Of a DNA stretch of 64,000 nt, positions 1-12,200 are shown in pieces (the first letter of the stretch is position 1; the number at the start of each line of letters is the position of its first letter). Both the position numbers and the translations under genes were made by a program. The notes below the pieces were generated by a model. It was not told the origin of the DNA. It searched no databases and saw only the letters and a list, made by a program, of their open reading frames with translations. Source of the DNA: Apostichopus japonicus (lineage: Eukaryota > Echinodermata > Holothuroidea > Aspidochirotida > Stichopodidae); the NCBI RefSeq assembly GCF_037975245.1, contig NC_092580.1, forward strand, positions 18,160,001-18,224,000. Direction: 5' to 3'.

Positions 1-332
1 CCAATGTATGTGTGCAGGGATAGTATGGTGTCTTCCAATGTATGTGTGCAGGAACACTATGGTGTCTTCCAATGTATGTGTGCAGGAACACTATGGTGTC
101 TTCCAATGTATGTGTGCAGGGACAGAATGGTGTCTTCCCAAGGTATGTGTGCAGGGACAGTATGGTGTCTGCCAATGTATGTGTGCAGGGACAGTATGGT
201 GTCTTCCCAAGGTATGTGTGCAGGGACAGTATGGTGTCTTCCCATGTATGTGTGCAGGGACAGTATGGTGTCTTCCTATGCATGTGTGCAGGGACAGTAT
301 GGTGTCTACCAATGTATGTGTGCAGGGACAGT
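1..332. repeat. 34-35 bp tandem minisatellite
   Basis: About ten head-to-tail copies of a 34-35 bp unit containing TATGTGTGCAGGGACAG followed by TATGGTGTCTT fill the left edge of the window, so the array probably extends further left. Copies differ by a few substitutions and one-base insertions. Because 34 is not a multiple of three, a unit without stop codons gives several long open frames at once. Frames are open on both strands here, which is why none of them is called a gene. Confidence 0.95.
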
Positions 333-738
333 GACGCCTTACGCACTAATACTGGTAGTGGATATGACTGCAACGGATACTGGCAACTCTATACAAATCC
401 GTCATGGTGTTCATGTGTAAAGTGTCTCGTCTTTACACTCAGTTTGTCGAACCACCTTTTTAAAGGAATACTCCGGTGACAGTCACTTACCTTCAACACA
501 CAAAACAATCTATCACGCTGCTCATATCTAAATATCTTGCTTCTCACGTTAGGTACGGTTGCTTCGATGTGACTAACTTTTTGTAACAGGCTAAAGCAGA
601 AATGGATCACAGTATGTTCTCTGTATTAAAAGTTCATTTGAATTTTCTTTTTTCATTCCTCTGTGGATTAATGCAGAAACAGACACATACAAACGCAAAG
701 TAACAGTAATGTCAGCTTACTTAGATTTCGTTTTGCTG
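333..738. other. Unique intergenic DNA, nothing recognised
   Basis: Ordinary AT-rich sequence between the minisatellite and the TA-rich block. Short open frames here lack codon bias, splice context and recognisable motifs. Confidence 0.6.
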
Positions 739-856
739 CTGCCATATATATATAAATATATATATATACATACTCCTGACGAGTTGTCTGACGATCGCTA
801 TAACGCGTGAAACTCCGAGTTACAACTACTAGTGTTCCACTAGTCTCAACTAGTAT

Positions 857-906
<50 letters not shown>

Positions 907-967
907 GTTATATATATTCGTTATATATATTCGTTATATATATATATATATATATTCGTTTTGCTGC

Positions 968-1004
<37 letters not shown>

Positions 1005-1062
1005 CATATATAAATATATAATTTATATAATTTATTTATATATATATAATTATATTTTATTT
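739..1062. repeat. (TA)n microsatellite block with an internal duplicated word
   Basis: Long TA runs are interrupted by TATTCGTTATATA units near 900-955. The phrase TTCGTTTTGCTGCTGCCATA occurs twice, near 727 and near 953, each time leading straight into a TA run, so the block has been duplicated about 226 bp apart. All open frames here are poly-Tyr/Ile artefacts. Confidence 0.9.
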
Positions 1063-1621
1063 ATTCATATAATTCCCAAAGGATATCATGTTACCTTAAG
1101 ACCATCTTCATAGTAAAAGAAGGTAAAGTGGAATCAGTTGGTAGTTATAGTTCTACCTGCCTCCAGACATCCAGGAGGTCTTTGACCGACGCAAGTGTTG
1201 CTGAAATTTGAGAGATTTGTTTGGTCTCCCAAATAATTCCAATGAAAAGCTTGCAGAAATATAATACGTAGGCAGTATTATTGTCGTTGAGATTTCAAGA
1301 TGAAGGGAATGATTTAAAAATCTCGATTAATTGCTTCATACGTCACGTTTACCTCATAGTCCATGTTTTTCTCAGTGTCTCTAAAATTATAATTTTAGTT
1401 TGTATGCACAGATTCATTATCTGATAATCTCAAACAATTTCCCAATATTGAACTGACATTTTCTTGTTCTGGAAAGAAAGTCTCTAAGCGCTTTAGTGTA
1501 AACCAAAAGGGACATGTTCGATGTGCATGACGTGTGTGTTTTGGTATGAAATGATATATGATTATTTCAGTGTCAATAAATGTAATGAATTTTTTATAAG
1601 AAGTCAATTGTAGCAAAATAG
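1063..1621. other. Intergenic, nothing recognised
   Basis: AT-rich sequence without a convincing gene or repeat. An 83-codon minus-strand open frame near 1395-1646 runs into the neighbouring duplication and shows no family signature. Confidence 0.55.
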
Positions 1622-1925
1622 TATAGACCCACAGAGACCTGTTCAACGTTTAAACTTTCAAAAGTATGTTGTAGTATTAAATGACACGGTACTTTATCTT
1701 TCAGTGAGTATTATATCAAGTTTGCAATATGTATTAGGTTACCTCCAGTGTTTAGTAAGTTTTAATTAGCATACATCCACAGGGACCTGTTCAACGTACA
1801 TGGTTTTCGAAGTATGTTGCAGTATTAAATGACACGATAATTTAACTTCCATTGAATATAATATCAAGTTTGTAATATGTAATAGGCTTCCCTCCAGTTG
1901 GTGGTAAATATTAATGATTATGTAC
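1622..1925. repeat. 148-bp tandem duplication (two diverged copies)
   Basis: The sequence ACCTGTTCAACG followed by an AAGTATGTTG and TATTAAATGACACG series occurs at 1637 and again at 1785, an offset of 148 bp. The match continues through ATATCAAGTTTG and the CCTCCAGT words. A third, badly degraded copy may begin near 1930 (GTATGTTTTTCGAAACGTTG). Non-coding. Confidence 0.85.
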
Positions 1926-4059
1926 TATAGTGTATGTTTTTCGAAACGTTGTAGTACCAATTCACATAACACTTTCAGTTTCAATGTATGCCATAATAAT
2001 TTAATAAGATTTGGTTTGTAGCCTCGAAAATGCTTGTCTCTACATTATTTCATCAAAGTATCTCGTCAAAGGATAAGCTAGTTAAGACATAATAGCATGT
2101 GTGTAGTATGTATGTTCATTATAATTGCTAATCTGTTTTTCACCATATTTTCTATGGTATGCCCAAGTGTAAACATCCACGAGTGATTCGACAGTATTTC
2201 CAATGTTAAGGACTCGATCAGAATAGTGTGTGCAATTGATTTTGTTTTTCAGATGACTTCGAATAATTTCGTTAAATTGCCTAGAAAAAATTATTCTGCA
2301 TATATTTTCCCATGAGGTGAATATCTATAATATAGTCAATATTGCTATAGGCTATTCGTGTATACAGTGCGTGCAATAGAAACTATTTTGACCTATAGAG
2401 AGTTCGGATGGGATGAGTGGGTGGGAATGGTGGACAAGTCATGCGGTGTACTCATTCTGTAATTTAGTCTTACTCGGGATGGTAGCTTATCCCTTGAAGA
2501 GCAGAGTCTGACAAGGACAATTTGTATAGCGAATTGTAACTATAGTCGTTGTGAATCCTGTAGAACTTGCCGCATGTATACAAAGCATATCTGCCTCGTT
2601 CGCAGCAGTAGCTGATCAAGGCAGTACTTGAATAGGCTATCGATAATAAAACTGAACCCCGTATGCAGGGAACAATTTCAGAAATAATCAGTCTGAACTG
2701 GTCTTCTAAATTGTAAACCATGTATAATTGCGCCGTATTTACGTTTGATTTCCGCAAAGCAGGTAGGTAGAGAGCAGGAACATTAGTGGAACGGATCGTG
2801 AGACCGATCCAGGATTTAAGAAAGGAGGCGGTGTGATCCTTTGGTCGTTGAAGCCAACCCCAGGGGAGAATGGCGGGAAGAGCAAATTAAAAGTTTAGAC
2901 GTCAGTTTAGACGTCAAATGTTGCATTCTGGGGCATGTTTAAATTAATATATAAACAAGGTCCATAATTAGGCCTAAACTAGTCTCTGCTGAGTCTGCTC
3001 ACCGACGGACGCGAATGAGTCTCCCTACATAAACATATATCGGTAAATGCTACGGCTGTTATATTTTCCTCCCTTTTCTAAATACGCTTCACGTAGAGGC
3101 CGGCCAGATCACAGGAGGAACGAATCACATACAGGCTCAATCACAGGAACGAATCGCTCATAGCGTGATGAATAGTAAGGATCGACCCAGCGCATTTGGC
3201 AAAGATAAATTAGCCGATACGCCTTAACAAAGGCTATAGGTCTAAACGGAAGGGGTGGCATAATTCTTCCCCTACTTAATGAAACGAATTCACTGAACGA
3301 TTTGCTCCCGACAGAGGATGACGGTGGGTGGCAACTCATCCCCGCCACCCCCCCCCCCCTCCTCTCTCTCTCTCTTTCTCCCACCCTCGTTGACGTACGC
3401 TGGTGCTGCAAAGGAAAATTCAATCTAAATTTCCATAACCCATGCGTAAGACTTTCGTCAGCAACAGACTACTTTGTCGTAAATGTTTACCACAGTTTGA
3501 ATTTGCGTTGAACAACAGAATTCTCTCAAGCAAATTATCTAAAGTTAAAAACTGAAATGAATAAGTAGACCTCATGTAAGTTTAAACAGTTTTACGACAT
3601 TGAAAAAGGAATAATAATTGCGAAAGATTTTCAACATCGGGCGAGGTCCTGTCAGGAATATCATGCAATATGCATTAGACTTTTGAAATCACCATAATAT
3701 TCCATTTAATAACCGTGTTTGTTGCATCTCTGACCTTATCACTAAACTGTGATCGATGTGCCATACTGACTAAATTTAATCCTGTTTTCAACACGTTAAC
3801 GATATTAATTTTGAATTTATATCCCGCTTTCAAGTTTAAGGTTTTATCCCAACGTAGAAATCATATATTTCAATCAACAGATGAAATTCTAGCTATAAAG
3901 AAAAACAGCCATTTTGCATGAGAATTTGTCTTTTCTCTATATACGATTCATATTTTATATATTCACTGAATTACACAATCATTGTGCGCAATTTGTAATA
4001 TTTTCCCTACTAGTTAGTCAGTCTTTTTTTCCCATCTTTCTTGCAAATATTTAATGTTT
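1926..4059. other. Intergenic with one C/CT tract
   Basis: No gene is supported. A pure C run followed by a (CT)n tract lies at about 3342-3385 and creates spurious open frames on both strands (3109-3423 minus, 3302-3511 plus). The rest is AT-rich unique sequence. Confidence 0.55.
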
Positions 4060-4245
4060 AATAGTAATATAACACATGGGCAACAAAATATGTTAATATA
4101 ACACATGGGCAACCAAAATATGGTAATATTAACACTTGGGCAACCAAAATATGGTAACATTGGTAAGACATGGGCAACCAAACTGTGGTAATATAACACA
4201 TGGGCAACCAAAATATGGTAATATTAACACATGAGCAACCAAACA
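4060..4245. repeat. About 30-bp tandem repeat (CATGGGCAACCAAAATATGG)
   Basis: Five to six imperfect copies of a unit reading roughly TAATATAACA then CATGGGCAACCAAAATATGG. The two minus-strand open frames here (Cys/Pro-rich repeats) simply read this array. Confidence 0.92.
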
Positions 4246-7200
4246 AGAAGAAACGAAAAATATGAACAAACTGTTTATCAAGTGCTACATAAATCAAGAT
4301 TATAAAGAAACTGTCGTTTAGATCTAAAGCAGAAACCTCATCGGGCGTTTGACTATCTTATAAACGTATGTGGTAATTATAACTGAGGAGATATCCAACA
4401 TTTTAAGGGAAGCAGTTTGGGACTTATGAAAACATGAAAGTAATTACCACTCACATATTGTTAACATTGTGTGAAGTTAAATACCTTGGGATCGAGGAAT
4501 TTGCATGTTAACTGAAGTCAAGCACGCATTGGCCAATGTAAAGAGTTACAAAGGCATCTTATATAGCTTACATATGAAGTAGTTACAATACTTCAGTTAC
4601 GCAACATATTAAATATCAATTATTTAGTTGAAGTTAGCCGATCGCCGTAAATGATATGAATCTTAAGGAACCCACAAACAGTAATCATCATATTTAGTGA
4701 TCTTTGCAATCAACAACTTCACCCCCCCCCCCCACCCCACCCCCTGCTGAAACCAATGCCATGAATAGGTCGTGTTTAAGAGCTTGAACATCCTGTACTA
4801 ACCTGTGATATCTTCCAAATGGAATAAAACATCACTTGCTGTTTGCGGTAGAAAATCTGACTCTATCTGTGGTCGAAGTATGGACCGGACACTGATCAGA
4901 CTTGAAGTAAGTCTATAGTTGCATTCACATTTTTACATAATTACATGTATACTTGTACTCTCGCACGTAGAGATTTCTATGGTATTTGTCCTCGAAACCA
5001 GAGGCACTTATGGAGATATAGTATTGGTACTAGTATAAGATTACGTGTTCATACTCTCGCTTAAAAACCGTGCACTTGTACTCGTTCTCATGCTGTTGTA
5101 CTTGAACTAAAAGTGTCTTGTACATTGTAAGAAAGACAGTGAGTCCTCAATTCAACGAATAGCCTGATGTACTGCGTGCATCTACACATGCATGGGAAAG
5201 GCGTTGTGTATTAATCAGAGTATCTATTCTCCGAAGATATCAAATGTGTACTATACTCGTAGAGCGCTGGTCCATTTCAATGAATTGAAAGTAGCCTTCG
5301 TTGATGTTATACGGGAAATCGTAACTTTTAGTTTGTTTCTCTTTCTCAGGTTACAATACTCACGTATACTATAGGAACTAAGCTCTCTCTAACCACACAA
5401 TGAAACAACAAATCTTATTTGGTTGCTGTTCGGCGGCAACTGAAAACATTCTCAGTAATATCCATAATTTTTATTCAAAAGCTCGGATTAGAAATGATGA
5501 CTTAATTCTGTCATGGCCAATATTTTCTTCAAGTCTGTTGACAGGGTTTTTGACGTCTGAAAACATCGAAACGATCTTGAAAAATCGGAAGAATTCAAAT
5601 GCTATAAAAACCAATCAACACAATTCAATAATAGAACTGCAGAGTGTTTTCCAACTTTTTTCAACAACAACAAAAATTGTCGCTAAAAGGTTCTTGATGA
5701 AGGTTATTTAGTTCAGGGAGATTTACTGGGTATTCATAGAAACGCTTACATAGTTTCAAAGTAACGCTATCCGACGAACTTTCTTAACAAACTGTTGTAG
5801 TACATATCCATTAGCTAAGGCTCATCTATTTCGAATACCCTCCACCGTCATTCCAACCTATCGAGAAACGTAAATACCGACCTGCAAGCCACGAAAATGG
5901 TAAAGGTCAAATAACCCTTTAACATAGAACCTTTGAAACGGTTACGAAATACCATCATCATAAACATAATTTCGTACTTATTAGTCTCGGTTCAACCATG
6001 TCATCCATACGATTGGTAAAATATGTTGGTTGAGCTTAAAAATGCGAGTGACTTCTTTTCATGCCAAAGGCTATATAAAAAAGATGGAAATGTTTGTGCA
6101 CCAAATTACTCATGAGTATTTTGAAAACACTCTTCTAGTATGACATTACCTCAGGCACATCACATATAAAACGTTCTGTTGGAGTCTGTTTTCCCATTAC
6201 ATGGCTACTTACCACAGTGAGTTAAGTACTTTATTCGCTGGAAGAAATATATCATATATCACAAGAAGAGGTCATGTTTCCAATGTTAAAGCTTATGGAT
6301 TCCGTTTTCTTATTTAAAATATAAACTTGTACGGGAAAGGAGTTCCAGTTTATTTTGTTTTATTTTATTGATGGGTTTATTGTTGTTGTTTGGTGTACAC
6401 TCGGTATACAAAATTGCGTGAATTTTGAAAGTGTATGATTTCTCAACTTTTTTAATAGGAATTAAGAAGACTTCTAAGGGAATGGACCAACAGAGGCTAA
6501 GGATATACATGTTCGACTACTTTGAGTCTGAACTTAACATGTTGTAACTTATTTTAATCTCCCCGCATTGCTCTCTCTCTCTCTCTGCATGCTTCAGTAT
6601 AGTAAAATGCAGTTTATTCTTATATAACTTTGTTCAATTGTTCATTAGTCTTCCAAAATTTTGTTGCTTTGCACAAGAGAACACATAAAATCGAAAACAT
6701 TAATGCATTTGCAGTGCATATGTTCGATTGAGATTCCATCTTTTCTTTTTCTGTCGTTTCCTCTGTCGATCTTCTTCGGAGATCCAGCCATTCCTCAATG
6801 CATCATATAGGACTATATCATATATGTGTATGTAATGTCGTAACAAATTTAACTTTTGAATTAGTAAAGCTTAAAGCACTAGCTGATGCGGTGCACCTTA
6901 CTCCTACATTGTATTCTATCTCATTTGACCCCTTTGTGTAAGAAGTAATGAAACTCTTCAGAAGAATTGTCAGCCTCTCTCTCCACACCTCTCTCGCTTC
7001 CTGTCTCTCGCTCTCTTTGCATAACACATACAAGGAAAAGATGAATAATGTATTGAATGAGATATTTGAGACGATGTTATTTACCATTCACTCAGATTGT
7101 GGCAGATTTCAAGTACGTCTCCTTCACCCACTACTTAAATATATCAGAGAGAGCTACATGCGGAGCTGTTAATGTAAATGAGTTAACTTTCAATAAAACT

Positions 7201-9312
7201 GACGAGATTTATTAGAAACGTAAATATTACCAGTTGTCAAATGTATCCGGTTCTTTGCTGCGGTACTTGCCTGTAGTGCTTGACAAGTGCGTATATGGGT
7301 TTCATAAAATTCGCCATCAAGTTTACGAGAAGTTTCAAGTTGCAAATAAGCAAGATCCTTCTGAAACGTGAATTGTTGGTTCATCCTTTATACTACAATT
7401 ATCAGTCATTTTTATAAAGAGGATATAATTATCCAAATATAAATCAAACGAAGTTGGAATTTAGCACTGACAAACCGTTCCTTAAGTTGCTAAATTCTCG
7501 CTTCAAGATATTTGTCACATCTTTCCTCAGAAGTGTAACTATTTTCAATGTTAACGTCCTCATTGCATATAGACTTTTCAAACCCTTTACAAAACCAGTA
7601 TCTCAACCTACACAAATTCAAAACAAGTTCTGCTATATCTTGTAAAGAAGATTAAGAGGACATTTAGAGGATTCAAACTATCTCCTAATTTGATGCAATT
7701 ATACACTTTTGTCGAAGAAACAGATTTCAGTCGATAAAACGATGAAACCCAAGGCAACAAGTGAACCAGTAATGTTATTTCAACAATACAAGTCTCGCTG
7801 CCAATTGTACGAATTTCAAAGACCAGGCGCTCTTTAATACAGTAGTTAAACTAGTCTACCTGTTTCCGTGTAAGTCTAACATTATCAACTTTGGAAGATC
7901 AACAATGCAGGTTTCTTCAACAATTACCTTCGGTCACCGATATATGCCTTGGTTCGTTCATGTCATTTCGAACATGATTCCATTATGTAATTAGTTTCTG
8001 CTGATATTCATACAAATATTGTGTTGATGTGATAATTGATGAAGTGAATTAAAAGAGACACTTTAAATACTTGAATCTGAAAACATTTGCCAAGGATTGT
8101 ACTTCGCAGATCAGGACATTGGTAACCGAATTTTCTCTTTCCATGTCAACTTTCACAACTCTGTGTTTTGAAGCCTGATGTATGTAGCCCTGCTCAAAGA
8201 TCCATGCTGATAAATGTGGTCGTAATCACTGGTTTTCTAAATTACATACCTTACTTTTCTTTTCATGTTTATTTTATTCTTCTTCATTTTGCTCCCTTTC
8301 TTTCTCTCTATTTCTGTCATTATAGAGTTGTATGTGGTACACAGAAACCCTTTGCTCAACATAGCATCCTAGTGAATCTCTATGGGAAACGTCAAAAGCA
8401 ATCTGGACTATAACTCAGGTCACACAGACATTCCATTCACCAGAACAACGAGCACATCGTTGGAAAGCATGGCAACTTGGGCAGACGAGATCAAGGTCTA
8501 AAAACGCGCGCTATCGCTGTGAGATAACAAATTACTATCATCAGAGCGCATGTCTGGAAAATGACACGATCTCATTGGTGGATTTGGCATTTCGTTCACT
8601 GGACGGTTTAGTTGGTCTAAGTCTGTTGAGTACGTCGAGCATTAGTATTGGAATAAGGGAAAGGAATGTTAGCTGGTTAAAAGTTGGAGAGACGACGATT
8701 GGCGCGCTACCAAAAGCATGTCGGATATGTGCAAGATATACTCGCCGCGGTGGAACAAACACTGCAGATTTGCTGTACCAAATTGTGTGTTGTTGGAGTT
8801 GTTAACGCACTGGGAAATGGAAGCCAAGTCGTACTTCCATGTTCGATTTACTGCAGGAATGGAGGAAAGACGAAACGCATGGAGATCATAGTTAGCGTTG
8901 GGAGATGGATTTCTGTTTCATGCAGGTTACTTACAAGAATTACAGTTTACAGCAATTTACCGAGAGACATGTTAATGAGTTTATATATTTACAAACATGC
9001 CGTTGATTTAAACTTGGCGATGTTGTTAAAGCCTACGATCGAATAAAACGATTTATACTGAAGGGTATACATGAATGGAAATATCTTTCTGATATATGCC
9101 TTCGTGAAGCTTATAATCGTACTTACGAATTTGAAAATAACGTTCACTAGCCAATACATAACAATGTTCGTCTTTCTTTCGTCTTGGGAACGTTCTTTTA
9201 CCATAGTAGAATGAAAGAAGAGGGAATTATAGTGACTTCAATTTCAAGTTCCTACCACCGGTATTCTACTGTTTTCTTAGCATTCGCGGGAACATTTCTA
9301 TCGGACTACCAA
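4246..9312. other. Intergenic region upstream of the LRR gene
   Basis: Five kilobases without a supported gene. It contains a poly-C run near 4723-4738, a short (CT)n at about 6573-6586 and a member of a dispersed ACTCG-rich repeat (listed separately). Open frames at 5400-5711 (103 codons), 6818-7087 and 8684-9046 have no signal peptide, domain motif or splice context that I recognise. A 5' non-coding exon of the LRR gene could lie here but cannot be seen. Confidence 0.5.
4960..5115 (+). repeat. Dispersed repeat rich in TACTCG words (copy 1)
   Basis: A stretch built of ACTTGTACTCTCG, ACTAGTATAAGATTA, CATACTCTCGCTTAAA and CTTGTACTCGT words. The same words in the same order recur at about 31020-31240, so this is a dispersed family, not a local tandem array. 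Non-coding and of unknown class. Confidence 0.6.
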
Positions 9313-9320
9313 TATATAAG
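9313..9320 (+). promoter_or_regulatory. Possible TATA box of the LRR gene
   Basis: TATATAAG lies about 180 bp upstream of the ATG at 9501, a plausible distance for a short 5' leader. In DNA this AT-rich a chance match is likely, so the call is tentative. Confidence 0.25.
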
Positions 9321-9500
9321 AATTCCATTCCTTTTAACGAAAATGTTGTCGAAATTTTTAGATTTAAATTGAAAACATTACACCAACAAATGTTACAGAG
9401 TTTTAGTAACTTAGTTTCTACAGGATCTCCACCATCACCGCCCATCAAGGCATCAAGATTTTGTTTTTATCATACGTGAATTGTTATTTACCCATCAAAC

Positions 9501-11300
9501 ATGGATAAACATAAACGTAGCAGTTATCCACCGCCCAGTTGCGTACTTTTATTGTTATCGGTATCGCTGTTTTACGTTTCAACCGTGAGAGCTATCATTT
9601 GTCCTTCTTCTTGCCGTTGCGATCGTAGAGAGAGGAGCGTTGCCTGTTCCGGTTACAACTATCTCGGTCTTCCTAAGATGAATGTTCCACCGGCTGTTCG
9701 GACGTTTTCGTTAACAAACCAAAGCATTTTATACTTTGATGACACTTGGTCTGACCTTGGTTTAGATCTTCGAGAAATCAAACTCATCAATTGCCAAGTG
9801 TCAAATATGTCAGCCAATGCTCTGAGAGGCTTTGGTCGTTTAAGAATACTCCATCTGAACTTTAATAGTCTCTCTGAAGTTCCTTATTGCATCAGCAACA
9901 GTTCCAGCATCAGAGATCTCCGAATGTCGGATAATGAGATAGATTCACTTTCAGTTGACACTTTTCAGTCTTTATCCGAACTCCGGATACTTGAACTAGC
10001 CTATAATTGGATATCTGAATTACCTGATGAAATATTTTGGAACCTGAGTGAATTGCGTGTGATTGACTTATCGAATAATATGATCGGATACATCACCCGA
10101 TGGACATTTATCAATCAAACTAAGTTGACTGATCTAAACATATCTAACAATCAAGTCACGTCGTTATCGTTCGGTTGGTTAAATTCGTTGACGAAATTGT
10201 GGGATCTAAAGCTACACGGTCTCTTCACCGATGCACCACGGTTTGATAATATTTCTACCCAAGTTGACAATCTGATACAATTATCAGACGGGCTTGAGTT
10301 CTCAAACATCGAAATTTTGGATATTTCATATAACTATTTGACCGAAATACCATGTCATTGCTGGGAGACAATGAAAACACTAATTACTTTACGTATGGTC
10401 GGAAACAGCTTTGAAACCGTTCCGTCTTACTGTTTTTCAGAACTTCGAGACCTACATGACATTTCTTTAGACCATAACAGTATATCTCACTTGGGGCAAT
10501 TCGCATTCGCCAATGTCATGCACTTAAGGTCAATAGAACTCGCTGGAAATAACATCACTCATCTGCCGCCTAATTTCATGAATGGATCCAAATTGGTAAC
10601 TTATTTGAACCTGGATCAAAATCAATTCACATACCTACCAAGTTCCTTTGTTATCCATGGTATGCTTGATCGATTGAATATGCAAAACAACTTGATCGAT
10701 AATATATCTGAAACAGCTTTCATGGATCTTCCAAAGTTATCAATGTTAGACTTTCGCGGAAACAGGTTGACTAGTTTAACTACTGAATTAAAGAGCGCCT
10801 GGTCTTTGAGATTCGTACAAATGATAGCGAATGAAATCTCATTTGTAGACGAGGATGCATTTTCGAACAACACACGACTCCAAGGGATATGGTTAGACTA
10901 TAATCGACTTTCTACAATTTCTTACGAAACTTTCTTACCGCTTCCAAGGCTGGTGGTTGTTAGTTTGAAATATAACCCGTGGTACTGTGATTGTAGGATT
11001 AAATGGATGCACACTCAAGTACAGATTGAAATGGGATTACCACAATATGAATGGCTAGCCATAGATAAAAAAATTCGATGTTCCGCGCCAAAAAGGTTAA
11101 AAAAAGTATTTATGAGAGCTATTAAATATCCAAACAAACTGATATGTTCCTCATTTCCTCCGCCTTTGACGATCAAATTAATCGTTGGGATTTCTTTATC
11201 GATTGTCGGATTAAGTACAGCTCTTTATATCATACAACTTTACTGTAAAGCTCGAAAGCTTGAGAGGAATGGTGGAGATCCAGGAAAGTGCATCCCCTAA
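9501..11300 (+). CDS. Leucine-rich-repeat type I membrane protein, single exon
   Basis: The 599-residue frame is uninterrupted. Residues 10-31 form a hydrophobic signal peptide. An LRRNT cysteine cluster follows (C34, C38, C40, C49). Repeats of the LxxLxLxxN type run from about residue 90 to 490, for example LRILELAYNWISELP and LEILDISYNYLTEIP-like units. An LRRCT cap follows (NPWYCDC at 492-498, partners C527 and C549). One membrane span lies at about 557-581, and the cytoplasmic tail is about 17 residues and basic. Many N-x-S/T sites suggest a glycosylated ectodomain. There is no TIR, Ig or kinase domain, so signalling would need a partner. Likely role, inferred from architecture only: cell-surface recognition or adhesion, as in LRRC15-like or Toll-ectodomain-like proteins. 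The ATG is chosen because the signal peptide follows directly and stop codons lie upstream. Confidence 0.93.
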   Translation: MDKHKRSSYPPPSCVLLLLSVSLFYVSTVRAIICPSSCRCDRRERSVACSGYNYLGLPKMNVPPAVRTFSLTNQSILYFDDTWSDLGLDLREIKLINCQVSNMSANALRGFGRLRILHLNFNSLSEVPYCISNSSSIRDLRMSDNEIDSLSVDTFQSLSELRILELAYNWISELPDEIFWNLSELRVIDLSNNMIGYITRWTFINQTKLTDLNISNNQVTSLSFGWLNSLTKLWDLKLHGLFTDAPRFDNISTQVDNLIQLSDGLEFSNIEILDISYNYLTEIPCHCWETMKTLITLRMVGNSFETVPSYCFSELRDLHDISLDHNSISHLGQFAFANVMHLRSIELAGNNITHLPPNFMNGSKLVTYLNLDQNQFTYLPSSFVIHGMLDRLNMQNNLIDNISETAFMDLPKLSMLDFRGNRLTSLTTELKSAWSLRFVQMIANEISFVDEDAFSNNTRLQGIWLDYNRLSTISYETFLPLPRLVVVSLKYNPWYCDCRIKWMHTQVQIEMGLPQYEWLAIDKKIRCSAPKRLKKVFMRAIKYPNKLICSSFPPPLTIKLIVGISLSIVGLSTALYIIQLYCKARKLERNGGDPGKCIP

Positions 11301-11371
11301 ACGTTTTGGTTTGATCATATTTAATATAAATTGTCATATATTCTGATATACACTCTGAAAGGACTCATCTT

Positions 11372-11377
11372 ATTAAA
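11372..11377 (+). other. Candidate poly(A) signal ATTAAA of the LRR gene
   Basis: ATTAAA lies 72 bp after the stop codon and is followed by a T/G-containing stretch. It is the nearest acceptable signal; no AATAAA is seen close by. Confidence 0.35.
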
Positions 11378-11778
11378 GTATAATTGAAATTCTGTTGAGA
11401 AAATGATAGCGTTCGTGATAAGTTAGTCCAGATTTTCATATAGTAAGTTATACAACTGCAGGCTCATAGAAAGGGCATGAAAATGTAATACAGGGCACAT
11501 TATGAATCAACAGTTTTAATTAAAGGTGCGAGAAAATTGGTCGACTTAGTGTAATGTTTATGAATCTTCTGTTTCATCACGGGATGTATAAGCTTGGGCA
11601 TCAGCAAAATGTACAAATAATCTATACAAAAAATGCAAAATATCACCAGGCGTGCTTCTCAGTATACTTGTCGAATATTTACGATTAATGTCGAAGTAAG
11701 TTTTTGCAGAGCCCGTTTCTTCACATTTTCACAAATGTCCACTAATAATGTAAACTTATAACGTTGAAGCCTTCAGGA

Positions 11779-11860
11779 GGATTCGAACCAGGACACATAT
11801 CTTCTCTCTATGTAAACGCTCATAGATTACTTACTTAATTTGGTATATATAAACCTTGAA
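11779..11860 (-). repeat. Possible tRNA-derived SINE fragment (box B)
   Basis: Read on the minus strand, 11789-11779 is GGTTCGAATCC, a perfect RNA polymerase III box B. Upstream on that strand I find no convincing box A and no cloverleaf, so this is a decayed SINE or a chance match rather than a tRNA gene. Confidence 0.35.
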
Positions 11861-12039
11861 CTAAACTTTTGAATATAGCAGTGTGGGATGTTATTAATTA
11901 TTTTCTCTCCTTTTTTATCTTCTTTTTTTAAGCCTTAGCTTATTTTCATAACGTTACATTTTAAAGGGATGTATGAAAGTACACTGTTAGATCCAAAAGG
12001 TGAGAAAAATCTCTTTTTTATTTAACATTTTCCAAAGAT

Positions 12040-12200
12040 GATCACTCTTTAGAGGAGCTAAAATAATTCTTATAAAAAAATAACTTATACCAATTTAAGT
12101 TGGATGTAAATCTGGTGAGTGTTTCCACTCTCTAAGAGATACATTTGCAAAGAATTCACTCTGAAGAGAAAAGTGTGTTCACTTCTCGAAGAGTGAACGC
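12040..12200. repeat. Cluster of CACTCT...AGAG mini-hairpins
   Basis: Four short self-complementary words occur within 160 bp: CACTCTTTAGAG, CACTCTCTAAGAG, CACTCTGAAGAG and CACTTCTCGAAGAGTG. The last sits inside a 7-bp perfect stem, GTTCACT (12177-12183) with AGTGAAC (12192-12198). This resembles a decayed fold-back MITE. Confidence 0.5.

Noticed and set aside
4-479. Overlapping 108-145 codon frames on both strands at the left edge
   Set aside because: They translate a 34-35 bp tandem repeat; simultaneous open frames on both strands show that it is not a gene.
5400-5711. 103-codon plus frame upstream of the LRR gene
   Set aside because: AT-rich codons, no signal peptide or domain, and no supporting splice sites or poly(A) signal.
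11779-11789. tRNA gene suggested by a perfect box B
   Set aside because: No box A and no cloverleaf stems can be drawn around it, so it is kept only as a possible SINE relic.
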